From the NCBI GenBank assembly GCA_007858575.1, contig CP042279.1, positions 2,108,001 through 2,172,000 on the forward strand: DNA of 64,000 bases. Direction: 5' to 3'. Shown here piece after piece: positions 40,041-50,152 of the stretch (positions are counted from its first letter, which is position 1; every line of letters begins with the position of its first letter). This DNA comes from Streptomyces sp. WAC08241 (GTDB taxonomy: Bacteria > Actinomycetota > Actinomycetes > Streptomycetales > Streptomycetaceae). The notes under the pieces were generated by a model. It did not search any database. It was not told the DNA's origin and saw only the letters and a program-made list of their open reading frames with translations. A program made the translations under genes and the position numbers.

Positions 40041-40967
40041 ATGGCAAGCAGCACCGTGCGCCCGGACAGCCACGACGGAGCCGAGGACGGGAACCTCTCG
40101 GACGCGGACGTCGCCGAACGGCTGCTCCGGTCCGCGGCCAAGCTCTCGTACGACCCCGCCGCCGAGGTCGACTGGGACACCCCTCGACAAGAACTTCCAC
40201 GGCCAGAGCCCCGAGTGGAACAGCCTCTACGGCACGGCCTACTGGAACGAGATGACCGAGGAGCAGCGCAAGGAGCTGACCCGGCAGGAGGCCGCCTCGG
40301 TCGCCAGCACCGGCATCTGGTTCGAGATGATCCTCCAGCAGATGGTGCTGCGGGACATGTACGCGAAGGACCCCACCGACCCCCGGTTCCAGTGGGCCCT
40401 GACCGAGATCGCGGACGAGTGCCGCCACTCGATCATGTTCGGCCGCGGCTCCGCCAAGCTCGGCGCCCCCGCCTACCGGCCGCGCCGCGCGGTGCTCGAA
40501 CTGGGCCGCGCCTTCAAGACGGTGGGCTTCGGCGAGGCCGCGTACGCCGCGATCCTCGTCGCCGAGGAGGTCCTCGACGTCATGCAGCGCGACTGGATGC
40601 GCGACGAGCGGGTCGCCCCTTCGTGCGCACCATCAGCAACATCCACGTCGTCGAGGAGTCCCGGCACATGAAGTTCGCCCGGGACGAGACGCGCCGCCGC
40701 CTCGCGCGGGCGAGCACGGCCCGCCGCCACTTCCACGCCCTGGTCGTCGCCATCGCCTCGTACTACATCGTCACCAGCATGGTCAGCCCCGACGTGTACG
40801 CGCAGGCCGGACTCGACCCGGAGCGGGCGCGCCGCGAGGCCGCGGCCAACGAGCACTACAAGTCCCAACTGCGCTCCAGTTGCGCCGGACTCATGGAGTT
40901 CCTCGCCTCGGCCCGCCTGCTCACCCGGCCCGCGCTGCTCATCTACAAGCGCGCCAGCCTGATCTGA
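40041..40967 (+). CDS. AurF-like diiron oxygenase
   Basis: Ferritin-like diiron protein related to the p-aminobenzoate N-oxygenase AurF, about 310 codons. ATG 40041 has AAGGAG 8 bases upstream. Metal-ligand segments: Glu in TRQEAASVAS, ExxH in EIADECRHSIMF, Glu in LVAEEVLDVMQRD, and HVVEESRHMKFARDE with Glu/His ligands. No signal peptide. Frame shifts (one likely a two-base loss) lie near 40185 and 40620. It is followed after 58 bases by an FprB-type ferredoxin reductase, the same pairing as Rv0885-Rv0886 in Mycobacterium tuberculosis, implying electron supply to the diiron site. Confidence 0.9.
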   Translation: MASSTVRPDSHDGAEDGNLSDADVAERLLRSAAKLSYDPAAEVDWDTPRQELPRPEPRVEQPLRHGLLERDDRGAAQGADPAGGRLGRQHRHLVRDDPPADGAAGHVREGPHRPPVPVGPDRDRGRVPPLDHVRPRLRQARRPRLPAAPRGARTGPRLQDGGLRRGRVRRDPRRRGGPRRHAARLDARRAGRPFVRTISNIHVVEESRHMKFARDETRRRLARASTARRHFHALVVAIASYYIVTSMVSPDVYAQAGLDPERARREAAANEHYKSQLRSSCAGLMEFLASARLLTRPALLIYKRASLI

Positions 40968-41025
40968 GCCGCGGGTCCGCGCCCGCACCCCCGCCCGCAC
41001 CTCGCACCCGAACCGAGTCGACGAG

Positions 41026-42679
41026 ATGACCTACGCGATCACCCAGACCTGCTGCAACGACGCGACCTGCGTCGCCGTCTGCCCGGTCAACTGCATCCAT
41101 CCGACGCCCGAGGAACCGGACTTCGGCACCACGGAGATGCTGTACATCGACCCCAAGGCCTGCATCGACTGCGGCGCCTGCGCCGACGCCTGCCCGGTCG
41201 ACGCGATCTTCCCGGCCGACCGCCTCACCGGACGGCTGCGGGAGTACGAGGCGATCAACGCGGAGTACTATGCGGGGCGCGAGGAGCGGCCGGCCGTGGC
41301 CTCGCCCAACTTCCACACCTGGGGCGAGCCTGCCTTCCCCGCTCGCTCCCGTCCGACTTCGCCCCGCTGCGGGTCGCGGTCGTCGGCACGGGACCGGCCG
41401 GCATGTACGCCGCCGAGGACCTGCTCCTGCACACCAACGCCGAGGTGACGCTGATCGACCGGCTGCCGGTGGCCGGCGGGCTCGTCCGGTACGGCGTGGC
41501 GCCCGACCACCCGGCGACCAAGGGCGCCGGGGAGACCTTCGCCCGCTTCCACTCGCACCCCCGCGTCCGGATGCGGCTCGGCGTGGAGATCGGCAGGGAC
41601 GTCACCGCCGAGGAGCTGGCCGCCCACCACGACGCGGTGGTCTACGCGGTGGGCGCGCCCTCCGACCGGCGGCTCGGCATCCCCGGCGAGGACCTGCCGG
41701 GCAGCGTCTCGGCGACCTCCGTCGTCTCCTGGTACAACGCGCACCCGGAGACCGGCGCGGACGCCGTCCCGCTCTCCGCCGAGCGGGTCGTCGTGGTCGG
41801 CAACGGCAACGTGGCGCTCGACGTGGCCCGCGTCCTCGTCATGGACCCGGCCGCCCTCGCCGGCACCGACATCGCCGACCACGCCCTCGCCGCCCTGAGC
41901 GGCACCCGGGTCCGCGAGGTGGTGCTGCTCGGCCGCCGCGGCCCCGAGCACGCCTCGTACACGGCCTCCGAACTGCTCGCCCTCAAGCACCTCCCGGGCG
42001 TGGACCTGGTCGTCGACGACCGGGACCCGCGCACCGGCGCCGCGATCGACGCGGCGGCCGCCGGGGAGAAGGCGGCGCTCCTGAGGACACGGCCCGGGAG
42101 GCGGTGGACTGGACCCGGCCGCCCGCGCCGGACCGGCGCCGGATCGTCCTGCGCTTCCACTCCGCGCCGGTCGAGGCGCTCGGGACCGACGCGGTGCGGG
42201 CGGTGCGGGTGACCGAGGACGGGGCGGAGTCCGGTACGGAGATCGGGGCGGGGCTGCTCGTCCGGGCGATCGGCTACCGGGGCGTGCCGCTGCCGGGCCT
42301 TCCGTTCGACGAGGCGACCGGCACCGTGCCGCACGAGGCCGGCCGGATCAGGGCATGGCGGGCGGCTACGTCGTCGGCTGGGTCAAGCGCGGGCCTCCGG
42401 CGGGATCGGGGCCAACCGGGCGTGCGCGGAGGAGACGGTCGGGACGCTGCTCGCGGACGCGGTCGCGGGGGCGCTGCCGAAGCCGACGGGCACCTCGGCG
42501 GAGTTCCGCAGGCTGGCCAGGAGCCGCAGCAAGGAACTCGTGGACGCGCGCGGCCTCGCGGCCATCGACCGGACCGAGCGGGCGCGGGCCGGGACGCGGG
42601 CCGTCCCCGGGTGAAGCTGGCGACGGTGCCGGAGCTGGTCGCGGCGGCGCGGGGCGGGCGCTGGCGCCGGCCGGTCTGA
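41026..42679 (+). CDS. fprB: FprB-type ferredoxin/ferredoxin-NADP reductase fusion
   Basis: About 552 codons. The N-terminal ferredoxin domain carries CCNDATCVAVCPVNCIHP and CIDCGACADACPVDAI; the rest is an adrenodoxin-reductase-like flavoprotein with the FAD motif VAVVGTGPAGMYAAEDLL, RLPVAGGLVRYGVAPDH and NADP-binding VVVVGNGNVALDVARVL, ending near WVKRGPSGGIGANRACAEET and a C-terminal helix region. Frame shifts lie near 41340, 42085, 42350, 42400 and 42605. It should pass NADPH electrons to the upstream diiron oxygenase. Confidence 0.9.
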
Positions 42680-42712
42680 GCGGCGGGACACCTTCTCGGG
42701 TGGTATGGGGGT

Positions 42713-42734
42713 CCGGCCCGGGACGGCGGGCCGG
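42713..42734. terminator. Terminator downstream of the fprB-type gene
   Basis: CCGGCCCG-GGACGG-CGGGCCGG, a perfect 8-base-pair stem, 34 bases after the stop. Confidence 0.65.
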
Positions 42735-42751
42735 CGGCGGTGCGGTGTGTC

Positions 42752-42778
42752 GCGTGATGCGTGATGCGTGATGCGTGA
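42752..42778. repeat. 7-base tandem repeat (GCGTGAT)
   Basis: GCGTGAT three times plus a partial fourth copy, directly before the 3' end of the Cyt-like gene. Copy number of such short repeats is often variable. Confidence 0.9.
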
Positions 42779-42790
42779 CCGGACGGGTCG

Positions 42791-43366
42791 TCAGGCCACG
42801 AGGTCCAGGGTCTGGCGGATCACGATCGCGTTCAGCCGGACCGCGAAGGGCACGACGTCCGTCAGGTCGAGCGCGACGGCCTCTGCCTTCGGCAGCTCGA
42901 CGGTCACGTCCACGCAGAAGGCCAGGGCGTACATGTGCTCCCCGGTCTCCTCGTCCTGGAGGGCGAAGAACAGGTCCCGGTAGAAGCGGGTGCGCTCCCC
43001 GGACTCCTCGTAGAAGGAGAGCCCGGGCTGCCCCTCCTGGGCGGCGAGCCCCGTGAAGGCCGCGACGAGCTCCCGCTCGACGGTGGCCCAGAAGCCGGCC
43101 TCCGCGCACTCGGGCGGGAGCGCCTGGCGGACGGCCTCCTTGAGGAGAGGACCATGACGAGGACGGGGCGTGCTCCTGGAGCCCCAGCCCCTGACCATCC
43201 GCACCACGCTGCTGTCCGGGACGGCGGCGGCCGCCGCCCGTATCGCCTCGAAGTCGAAGTTGACGGTCGCCGGGGCGATCGCCTCCTGGAACACCCGGTC
43301 GATGGACCGGGCCTGGTCGAGGTGGTCCGGGCCCACCTCGACGACGGTCCTGAAACTGGCGGCCAA
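42791..43366 (-). CDS. Cyt-like cytolytic delta-endotoxin homologue
   Basis: About 191 residues. TTG 43366 chosen for AGGAGGA 4-5 bases upstream. The sequence follows the Cyt (Bac_thur_toxin) fold text: FRTVVEVGPDHLDQARSIDR, VFQEAIAPATVNFDFEAI, EAVRQAL helix, AGFWATVERELVAAFTGL, then the strand-rich end FYRDLFFALQDEETGEHMYA and LAFCVDVTVELPKAEAVAL. This matches Bacillus thuringiensis Cyt toxins in order and length of the core. No signal peptide, as in other Cyt proteins. The stretch around 43160 reads better in two other frames, so two compensating indels may be hidden there. It lies downstream of a LysR-like gene on the same strand. Pore formation is inferred from family only. Confidence 0.82.
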   Translation of the reverse strand: MAASFRTVVEVGPDHLDQARSIDRVFQEAIAPATVNFDFEAIRAAAAAVPDSSVVRMVRGWGSRSTPRPRHGPLLKEAVRQALPPECAEAGFWATVERELVAAFTGLAAQEGQPGLSFYEESGERTRFYRDLFFALQDEETGEHMYALAFCVDVTVELPKAEAVALDLTDVVPFAVRLNAIVIRQTLDLVA

Positions 43367-43469
43367 AGCTCCTCCTGGGGTGATCTCTGCGATCTCGGTG
43401 ATCTCGGTGATCAGGAGGGTCAGTATGCCGAGGGGCCCGGGGCGGGCGGGAGGTGTCCGGCGTGCGGAC

Positions 43470-44325
43470 ACCCCGGCCGGGGCTCAGGACCTGCGGCGGG
43501 CTTCCCGCTCCGGCCGCCGCGCGCGGAGCCCGAACCCCGGCGCCCCGGCTGGAGGTGCCGCCGCCCTTGTGGGCCGCGGGCCGTCCGGAGGTGCGGGAAC
43601 CGGCGCCCGGCTTACCGGACTTGGCCGGCTTCCCGGTCGCGGCGGGCTTCTGCTCCTTCCGGCCCTTGCTCTCCTCGGCGCGGCGGCCCCGGGTGCTGTT
43701 CACCGTCCGGCCGCGCACGATGCCGATGAACTCCTCCACCAGGTCGGGGCCTCGTCGGCGGCCGGCCACGACAGGGCGACGCGGGACTGCGGGACGCCGG
43801 TGAGCGTCCGGTAGGTGAGGTCCTTGCGGTGGTGCAGCCGGGCGAGTGACTGGGGACGACGAGCAGGCCGACCCCGGCCGCGACGAGTTCGACCGCGTCG
43901 GCGGTGGTCGCGGGACGCTCGAACGCCGGACGGCCCGGCGGGCTCTCCCAGCCGAGGGTGTCGTCGAGCGGATGCAGGACGAGCTCGTCGGCGAGGTCCT
44001 CCGCCGCCACCTCCTCGACCGCCGCGAACAGGTGGTTCTTGGGGACGACGACGACCGTCGTCTCCGTGTAGAGCGGGATCGCGCTGAGGTCGTCCCCGTC
44101 GGCGGGGAGCCGGACGAGACCCGCGTCGGCCGTACCCTCCCGGAGCGCGCCGAACGCCTCGGCCGGGGTCACGGCGTGGAGGGTCAGCGGTACGTCGGGC
44201 AGGCGCTCGTTCCAGATCCGCACCCACTTCGAGGGGTCACGCCCGGCACATAGGCGAGCCGGAAGGAGGGCGGGTCCGCGGAGGGATCCGGAGAGGGGCC
44301 GAGGGGAAGCGTCCGAGCCTGTCAC
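43470..44325 (-). CDS. LysR-type substrate-binding-domain protein without HTH
   Basis: About 285 codons. The N-terminus (MTGSDASPRPLS) leads straight into an LTTR effector domain: WVRIWNERLPDVPLTL, ALREGTADAGLVRLP, IPLYTETTVVVVPKNHLF, AADAVELVAAGVGLLVVP-like strand, RKDLTYRTLTGVPQSRVAL. No winged-helix domain precedes it. The C-terminal 90 residues are a Lys/Arg/Gly/Pro-rich basic tail (GRKEQKPAATGKPAKSGKPG). The end is approximate (about 43470) because the tail changes frame; other shifts lie near 44250, 43855 and 43755. Divergent from DUF5997 (62-base gap), a pairing common in Streptomyces. Confidence 0.78.
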
Positions 44326-44387
44326 CCCGCCAGGTTACGGCAGCCGCCGTGGTCGGAGTCCGTCCACATGCTCGATACCCTGGTCGC

Positions 44388-44786
44388 ATGACGTCGCACC
44401 AGAACACCCAGACGATGAAGCCCGCGACCGCGGCGAAGAAGCTGGGTGTGTACCTCGAGGCCACCCCCGCGGATTTCCAGGAGGGTGTCGTCTCGCGCAC
44501 CGAGCTGAACGAGCTCCAGGCCGATCCGCCCGCCTGGCTCCAGGAGCTCCGGAAGAACGGCCCGCACCCCCGCCCGGTGGTCGCGTCGAAGCTGGGCGTG
44601 TCCATCGCCGGTCTCGCGCGCGGCGGCATCACCGAGCCCCTCACCACGGAGCAGATCGACGCGCTCAAGCAGGAGTCCCCCGAGTGGCTCCGGAAGGAGC
44701 GGGCCACCCAGGCGGAGGTCCGCAAGGAGACCGCCCGCATCAAGGAGCGCGACGAGGAGCGGGCGCGCCGCGCGCAGCAGGCCTGA
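44388..44786 (+). CDS. DUF5997-family protein
   Basis: Intact 132-residue protein from ATG 44388 (MTSHQNTQTMKPATAAKK). It contains TPADFQEGVVSRTELNEL, a helix-turn-helix-like ASKLGVSIAGLARGGITEPL and a charged C-terminal helix (EVRKETARIKERDEERARRA). Family of unknown function; small size and HTH-like text suggest a nucleic-acid or regulator role together with the divergent LysR-like protein. Confidence 0.88.
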   Translation: MTSHQNTQTMKPATAAKKLGVYLEATPADFQEGVVSRTELNELQADPPAWLQELRKNGPHPRPVVASKLGVSIAGLARGGITEPLTTEQIDALKQESPEWLRKERATQAEVRKETARIKERDEERARRAQQA

Positions 44787-44824
44787 CCGTCGCGGGAGGT
44801 CCGGCCGCCTCCCCACCTCCTTCC

Positions 44825-44850
44825 TCCGGCCCGGTCACGACCGGGCCGGA
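44825..44850. terminator. Terminator after DUF5997
   Basis: TCCGGCCCGGT-CACG-ACCGGGCCGGA, a perfect 11-base-pair stem 38 bases after the stop. Confidence 0.85.
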
Positions 44851-44888
44851 CCGGTGTGGCGCGGGGCCGGTGAGGGAGTCATCCCCTC

Positions 44889-45856
44889 ATGAGTGATCAC
44901 CCCTCACGAGGGACGCCGGCACCGCGCACCGGCCGCCGGTCGTCGTCGGCTTCGACGGGTCCGAGCACGGCCTCCGGGCCCTGGAATGGGCCCTGAGCAC
45001 CGCGGAGGGCTCCGGTTCCCCGCTGGTCGTGGCCCACGTCCGCCCCGAGGGCCTCCAGCTCGGCGCCGCCCGCGTCGAGTCCCAGGGCGTGGTCCCGGAG
45101 CTTCCCGACACGGTGCTCAACGGCGTGGCGGCCGGGATGGAGCGGCGCGGGCCCCGCGTCCCCGTGCGGTACGAGTCCCTCGACGGGTCCGTGACCGACG
45201 CCCTGGCGGCGGTGGCCCGGGCGCCCGCCTCCTGGTGACCGGCTCCCGGGGCCGCGGCGGCCTCGCGAGCCTGCTGCTCGGCTCGACGAGCCGCGCCCTG
45301 GCCGCGAGCGCGCCCTGCCCGCTCGTCGTCGTCCCCACGAGGCTCGCGCGGCCGTCCCCGGGGACGGGCCGGAGGCGGGCAGGGTGCTCATGGGCCTGCA
45401 CCCGGAGGAGTCCCCGGACGAGGTGCCGGCCTTCGCCTTCGAGGAGGCGCACCACCGGGGCGTGCCGCTGGAGGCCGTGACCGCGTTCCGGCTGCCCCCG
45501 CCGCAGGGGGCTCCTGCTCGCCGCGCCGTCCCCGGCGCTCAGGTGCCGCCCCCGCTGCCCCTGGCGGACGACGCCGAGGATCTCGTACGGGGAGCGGAGC
45601 GGGAGCAGGAGGAGCGTCTGCGGCCCTTCGCCGCCCGGTGGCCGGACGTGGAGCTGCGCCCGGTGGTGGTGCCCGGGGACGCGGCGGGGCGGCTCGTGGA
45701 GGGCTCGCGGGACGCGGGCCTGGTGGTCGTGGGGCGGCACCACCGGCACCACCTGGGCTCGCTGCTCATCGGCTCCGTCGCCCACGCGGTGCTGCACGGG
45801 GCCCACTGCCCGGTGGCGGTGGTCCCCGGCACCCGCCGGCCGGGGCGGACTGGTAG
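44889..45856 (+). CDS. Universal stress protein with two USP domains
   Basis: About 322 codons from ATG 44889 (GAGGGAG upstream). Domain 1: VVVGFDGSEHGLRALEWAL and the ATP-binding VTGSRGRGGLASLLLGST with CPLVVVPT. Domain 2: EEAHHRGVPLEAVTAF ... LVVVGRHHRHHLGSLLIGSV and HCPVAVVPGT; here His replaces part of the usual GxxG(9)GS loop. Frame shifts lie near 44930, 45225 and 45375. The stop is taken as TAG 45854-45856; without a shift the frame would read on into the NUDIX gene 10 bases later, so the two are very close or coupled. Confidence 0.85.
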
Positions 45857-45866
45857 AAGAAGGGCC

Positions 45867-46366
45867 ATGACCCCTTCCGAGCACGCCGCCGCAGCCCTGC
45901 GCAACGTCCAGCCGCCGCCCGCCCACGCCTCCCTCGGGGCGGGCGTCGTCGTGACCGACGGCTCCGGCCGGGTCCTCCTCGGGCTCCACCGCTCCGGGGT
46001 GTGGGAGCTGCCGGGCGGCAAGGTCGAGCCGGGCGAGTCGGTGGAAGCGGCGGCGGTGCGCGAGCTGGCCGAGGAGACGGCGCTGGTCGCGGACCCGGCC
46101 GACGTGGAGGTCCTCGGGCTGCTCCTGGACTCGGTCACCTCCGACCGCATGACCCGGATGACCGTGGCCACGGCGGTGGGCGCCTTCCGGGGACGCCGGC
46201 CGTGACCGAGCCCGACAAGATCGAGCGCTGGGAGTGGACGGACCCGGACCGGCTGCCGGAGGCGCTGTTCCTGCCCTCGGCCCAGGTCCTGCGGACGTGG
46301 CGGCCGGACCTGCCGATCCCCGACGGCCCGTTCCACCGGTACGCGATGGGGCGGCTGCCCGGCTGA
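45867..46366 (+). CDS. NUDIX hydrolase
   Basis: About 167 codons from ATG 45867. The Nudix box is complete: GKVEPGESVEAAAVRELAEE with the following T (Gx5Ex7REUxEExGU, T in place of G). It also shows HASLGAGVVVTDGSGRVLLG and, after a frame shift near 46195, KIERWEWTDPDRLPEALFLP. Probably hydrolyses a nucleoside diphosphate derivative; the NUDIX family does not allow a specific substrate from sequence alone. Adjacent to the stress protein gene. Confidence 0.88.
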
Positions 46367-46479
46367 CGCGGGGCCCGGCGGTCCGGTGCCGTTCCCCGTC
46401 GCCGCGCGGGGTGCGACCGCCCTGGCTAGCGTGGCTGGGAGGAAGGAAGCACCCCGTCGACCGGAGGAGAGTCACCGCC

Positions 46480-47273
46480 ATGGCCGCACGACCCGAAGGC
46501 ACGCCGGTCTGGACCGACGCGATGTTCACCGACGCCGAGGGCGCCAAGACGTTCTACGAGGACGTGCTCGGCTGGACCTTCGCCGAGGCCTCCACGGAGT
46601 TCGGCGACTACACCCAGGCCTACCGGAACGGGAAGGCGGTCGCGGCCGTCGTCCCGCCGATGCCGGGACAGGACACCCCGCCGCAGTCGGCCTGGTGTCT
46701 CTACTTCTCCTCGCCGGACGCCGCCGCCACGGCGGAGCGGATCCGGACCGCGGGCGGCACCGTCCTGATGGAGCCGATGCGGATCGGGGACTCCGGGACG
46801 ACGTGCCTCGCGCGGGACCCGGCGGGCGTCGTGTTCGGCGTCTGGCAGCCGGGAGAGCACGAGGGCTTCGAGCTGGAGGGCGAGGCCGGATCGTACGCCT
46901 GGGCGGAGGTGTTCACCCGGGAGCCGGAGAAGTCCGACGCCTTCTTCACGTCCGTCTTCGGTTACGGCTCGAAGCGGATGAAGGGCCAGGACGTCGACTA
47001 CCGGGTCTTCGACCTGGGGAGCGATCCGGTCCTGGGGCGGATGACGATGACCGGCGACTTCCCGCCGGACGTCCCCTCGTACATCCAGATCTACTTCGCC
47101 GTCGACAACTGCGACAAGGCCGTGGAGGCGGCGGAGCGGCTCTCCGGGCGGAGGGTCTTCGGGCCGATGGACAGCCCGTTCGGCCGGTTCGCGGCGATCC
47201 TGGACCCGCAGGGGCCGCCTTCGCCGTGATCGACATGAGGACCACCGTGGGCGAGATGCCCGAGATGGAGTGA
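46480..47273 (+). CDS. Two-domain VOC protein
   Basis: About 264 codons from ATG 46480 with GGAGGAG 8 bases upstream. First module VWTDAMFTDAEGAKTFYEDV ... LARDPAGVVFGVWQPG, second AWAEVFTREPEKSDAFFTSV ... AILDPQG-AAFAVIDM. Same layout as the VOC gene at 34359 but clearly divergent in sequence. One frame shift near 47217. Unknown ligand. Confidence 0.85.
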
Positions 47274-47292
47274 CCCGCTCCGCGCCGGCGGG

Positions 47293-47514
47293 TCACGGCT
47301 TGAGGCTGGAGACCACGTCGGCGGTGGCGGCGACGCCCTCGTGGATGGTGGGCGCCATGCTGGTGCCGGCGAGGAAGAAGCCGAGCAGGGCGCAGACGAT
47401 CGCGTGCGAGAGCTTCAGACCGCCGTTCCGCAGGAAGATCACGGCCAGGATCAGCAGGAGCAGCACCACAGAAATGGAACGGCCATCGCCTTCACGTTCC
47501 CTCCGACGCCGCAC
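47293..47514 (-). CDS. Small two-helix membrane protein
   Basis: The frame starting at 47514 gives 73 residues, of which the last 57 look real: SVVLLLLILAVIFLRNGG (membrane helix), KLSHAIVCALLGFFLAGTSM (second helix), then APTIHEGVAATADVVSSLKP. The preceding Arg/Glu-rich 15 residues may be an out-of-frame leader: GGAGGGAACGTGAAGGCGATG just upstream offers a GTG or ATG start (about 47495) that would join the helices after one restored base. Family not recognised. Confidence 0.65.
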   Translation of the reverse strand: MRRRREREGDGRSISVVLLLLILAVIFLRNGGLKLSHAIVCALLGFFLAGTSMAPTIHEGVAATADVVSSLKP

Positions 47515-47599
47515 CGGAATTGCGGCTTTCGGCGGACAGTGTGGCGGAATGGGCGCTCCGTCCGGGCGTACGGCAGGGCGGCCATACGGGTGAGATCCG

Positions 47600-47617
47600 G
47601 TCCGGAGGGTCCCGGAC
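47600..47617. terminator. Terminator of the nik operon
   Basis: GTCCGG-AGGGTC-CCGGAC hairpin immediately beyond the last stop of the five-gene minus-strand operon. Confidence 0.55.
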
Positions 47618-47619
47618 GG

Positions 47620-48276
<657 letters not shown>

Positions 48277-48284
<8 letters not shown>

Positions 48285-49323
48285 GGGGGTGCTCCGGGTG
48301 GTGGCAGGCCACCCCGGCCGTGGGCTCGGGGCGGGTGGCGCAGAGGTCGGTGGCGCGGGGGCAGCGCGGCGCGAAGGCGCAGCCCCGGGCAGGTCGGTGA
48401 GTTCCGGGGGCATGCCGGGGATCGGCGTGAAGGCCCGGTCGGGGAGGGCGTCGAGCAGGCCCCGGGCGTAGGGGTGGCGGGGCCGACGGGTCCGAAGAAG
48501 CGGTGGGCGGGGGCGATCTCGACGATCCGGCCCGCGTACATGACGGCGACGCGGTCCGCGACGCGCGGCGGCGGCCAGGTCGTGGGTGATGAGGAGCAGG
48601 GCGCGGCCGTCGTCGGCGTGGCGGCGCAGTTCGTCGACGGTGCGGTCGACGAGGTCGCGGTCGAGGCCGGTGGTGGGCTCGTCGGCGAGCAGCAGCCGGG
48701 CGTCGCCGATGAGGGCGAGGGCGGTGGCGGCGCGCTGGGCGAGGCCGCCGGAGAGCTCGTGCGGGTACCGGTCGAGGTGGTCGGCGGGGAAGGAGGTCCG
48801 CTCGGCGGCGGCCTCGGCGGCCTCGCGCCGGGCGCGGCGGGAGGTGCCGGTGAGGGCCCGTACGGTCTCTTCGAGCTGGGACCGCACGGTGCGGACGGGG
48901 GTGAGGTGGGCGGCGGGCTCTGCGGCACGAGGCCGGCGCGGCGGCCCCGTACGGTGCGGGCGAGGGTCTTCTCGTCGGCGGCGAGCAGGTCGGTGCCGCT
49001 CCCGCCGTCGGGGTCCGCGAGCAGGGCCGTGCCGGAGGTCTCGGCGTTGCCCGGGAGCAGGCCGAGGAGGGCGGAGGCGAGGACGGACTTGCCGCAGCCG
49101 CTCTCGCCGACGAGGGCGAGGCACTCCCCGCCGCGAGGTCGAAGTCGGCGTCGCTGACGGCGTCGACGGTGCGGCCGCCGCGCAGCCGGAAGCGGACGGT
49201 GAGGCCGCGGACGCTGAGGAGGGCGTCCCCGGCGCGCTCGGCGGTGACGGCGTCGAGCGCGCGCAGGAGCTTGCTCTCCGGGTCGGGGGCGTTCGGGGCC
49301 TTGGCGGCGCGGGGCGCGGTCAC
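48277..49323 (-). CDS. nikD: Nickel/peptide ABC transporter ATP-binding protein (NikD/DppD-like)
   Basis: About 349 codons from GTG 49323, which overlaps the permease stop by 4 bases. Elements in order: ALLSVRGLTVRFRLRGGRTV, Walker A GESGCGKS, Q-loop, LSGGLAQRAATALALI (signature), LLLADEPTTGLDRDL (Walker B), LLLITHDLAA (switch His), and the oligopeptide-type C-tail with Cys motif (GCAFAPRCPRATDLC, CHHPEHPRA). Frame shifts lie near 49130, 48925, 48565, 48480 and 48385. Confidence 0.85.
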
Positions 49324-50152
49324 AGCATCAGCTCCGATCGGCGGCGCGGGTTGAGCCGGTCGCGCCACACGCCCGCGAGTCCGGCGATGGCGAGGGTCGG
49401 CACGATGAGGAGGAGGCCGGGGAAGAGGGTGGGCCACCAGTACCCGGCGAGGAGCGAGGAGCGCGCGTTCTGCACCAGGTTGCCCAGGCTGGCCCGGTGG
49501 CTGGGGAGGCCGAGGCCGAGGAAGGAGAGCGCGGACTCGTGCCACATGGCGTGCGGGACCATCAGGACGGCGGCGAGCCCGGCCTGCGGCAGGACGGGCA
49601 GCAGGTGCCGGACGGCGACGCGCCACGGCCCGCGCCGCCGGAGACGGCGGCGTCCACGAAGGGCCGGGTGCGCAGGGAGAGGACCTCGGAGCGCACGATC
49701 CGGGCGGTGGAGAGCCAGTGGGTGACGGCGACGGAGACGATGACGGGCCAGACGCCGGGCCGGAAGAGGGCGACGACGAAGATGCCGAGGAGCAGGTGCG
49801 GGACGGAGGAGAAGGCGTCGACGAGCCGCATGAGGGTGCGGTCGGCCCAGCCGCCGAGCGCGCCGGCGGCGGCTCCGACGGCGGTGCCGATGACGGTGGC
49901 GACGAGCGCGGCGACGAGTCCGACGAGGAGCGAGACCCGCAGGCCGTAGACGCAGCGCAGGAGGAGGTCGCGGCCGAGGTCGTCGGTGCCGAAGGGGTGG
50001 TCCCAGGACGGCGGCAGGAGCTTGCGGGAGAGGTCGACGGCCTGTTCGTCGAGCTGGACGAGCGGCGGCACGAGCAGCACGGCGAGGAGGACGACCGCGA
50101 CGGTGACGGCGGAGGTCCCCAGGCGCAGGCGGTGGGTGCGCGGGTCAGCCAT
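49320..50152 (-). CDS. nikC: Nickel/peptide ABC transporter permease (NikC/DppC-like)
   Basis: About 278 codons from ATG 50152, overlapping nikB by 8 bases. Text DHPFGTDDLGRDLLLRCVYG is diagnostic of the DppC/NikC family, with helices VTVAVVLLAVLLVPPLV, VSLLVGLVAALVATVIGTAV, LLLGIFVVALF and the EAA-like loop followed by ESALSFLGLGLPSHRASLGN. A frame shift lies near 49635. Confidence 0.88.

Noticed and set aside
42752..42778. CRISPR-like array
   Set aside because: Repeat unit is only 7 bases with no spacers, and no cas genes are present. The 24-base repeats at 29241 and 52838 likewise lack spacers.
45384..46205. Fusion of a universal stress protein with a NUDIX hydrolase
   Set aside because: The frame does run through, but a TAG at 45854 follows the natural USP end and a normal NUDIX start lies at 45867, so a frame error is simpler.
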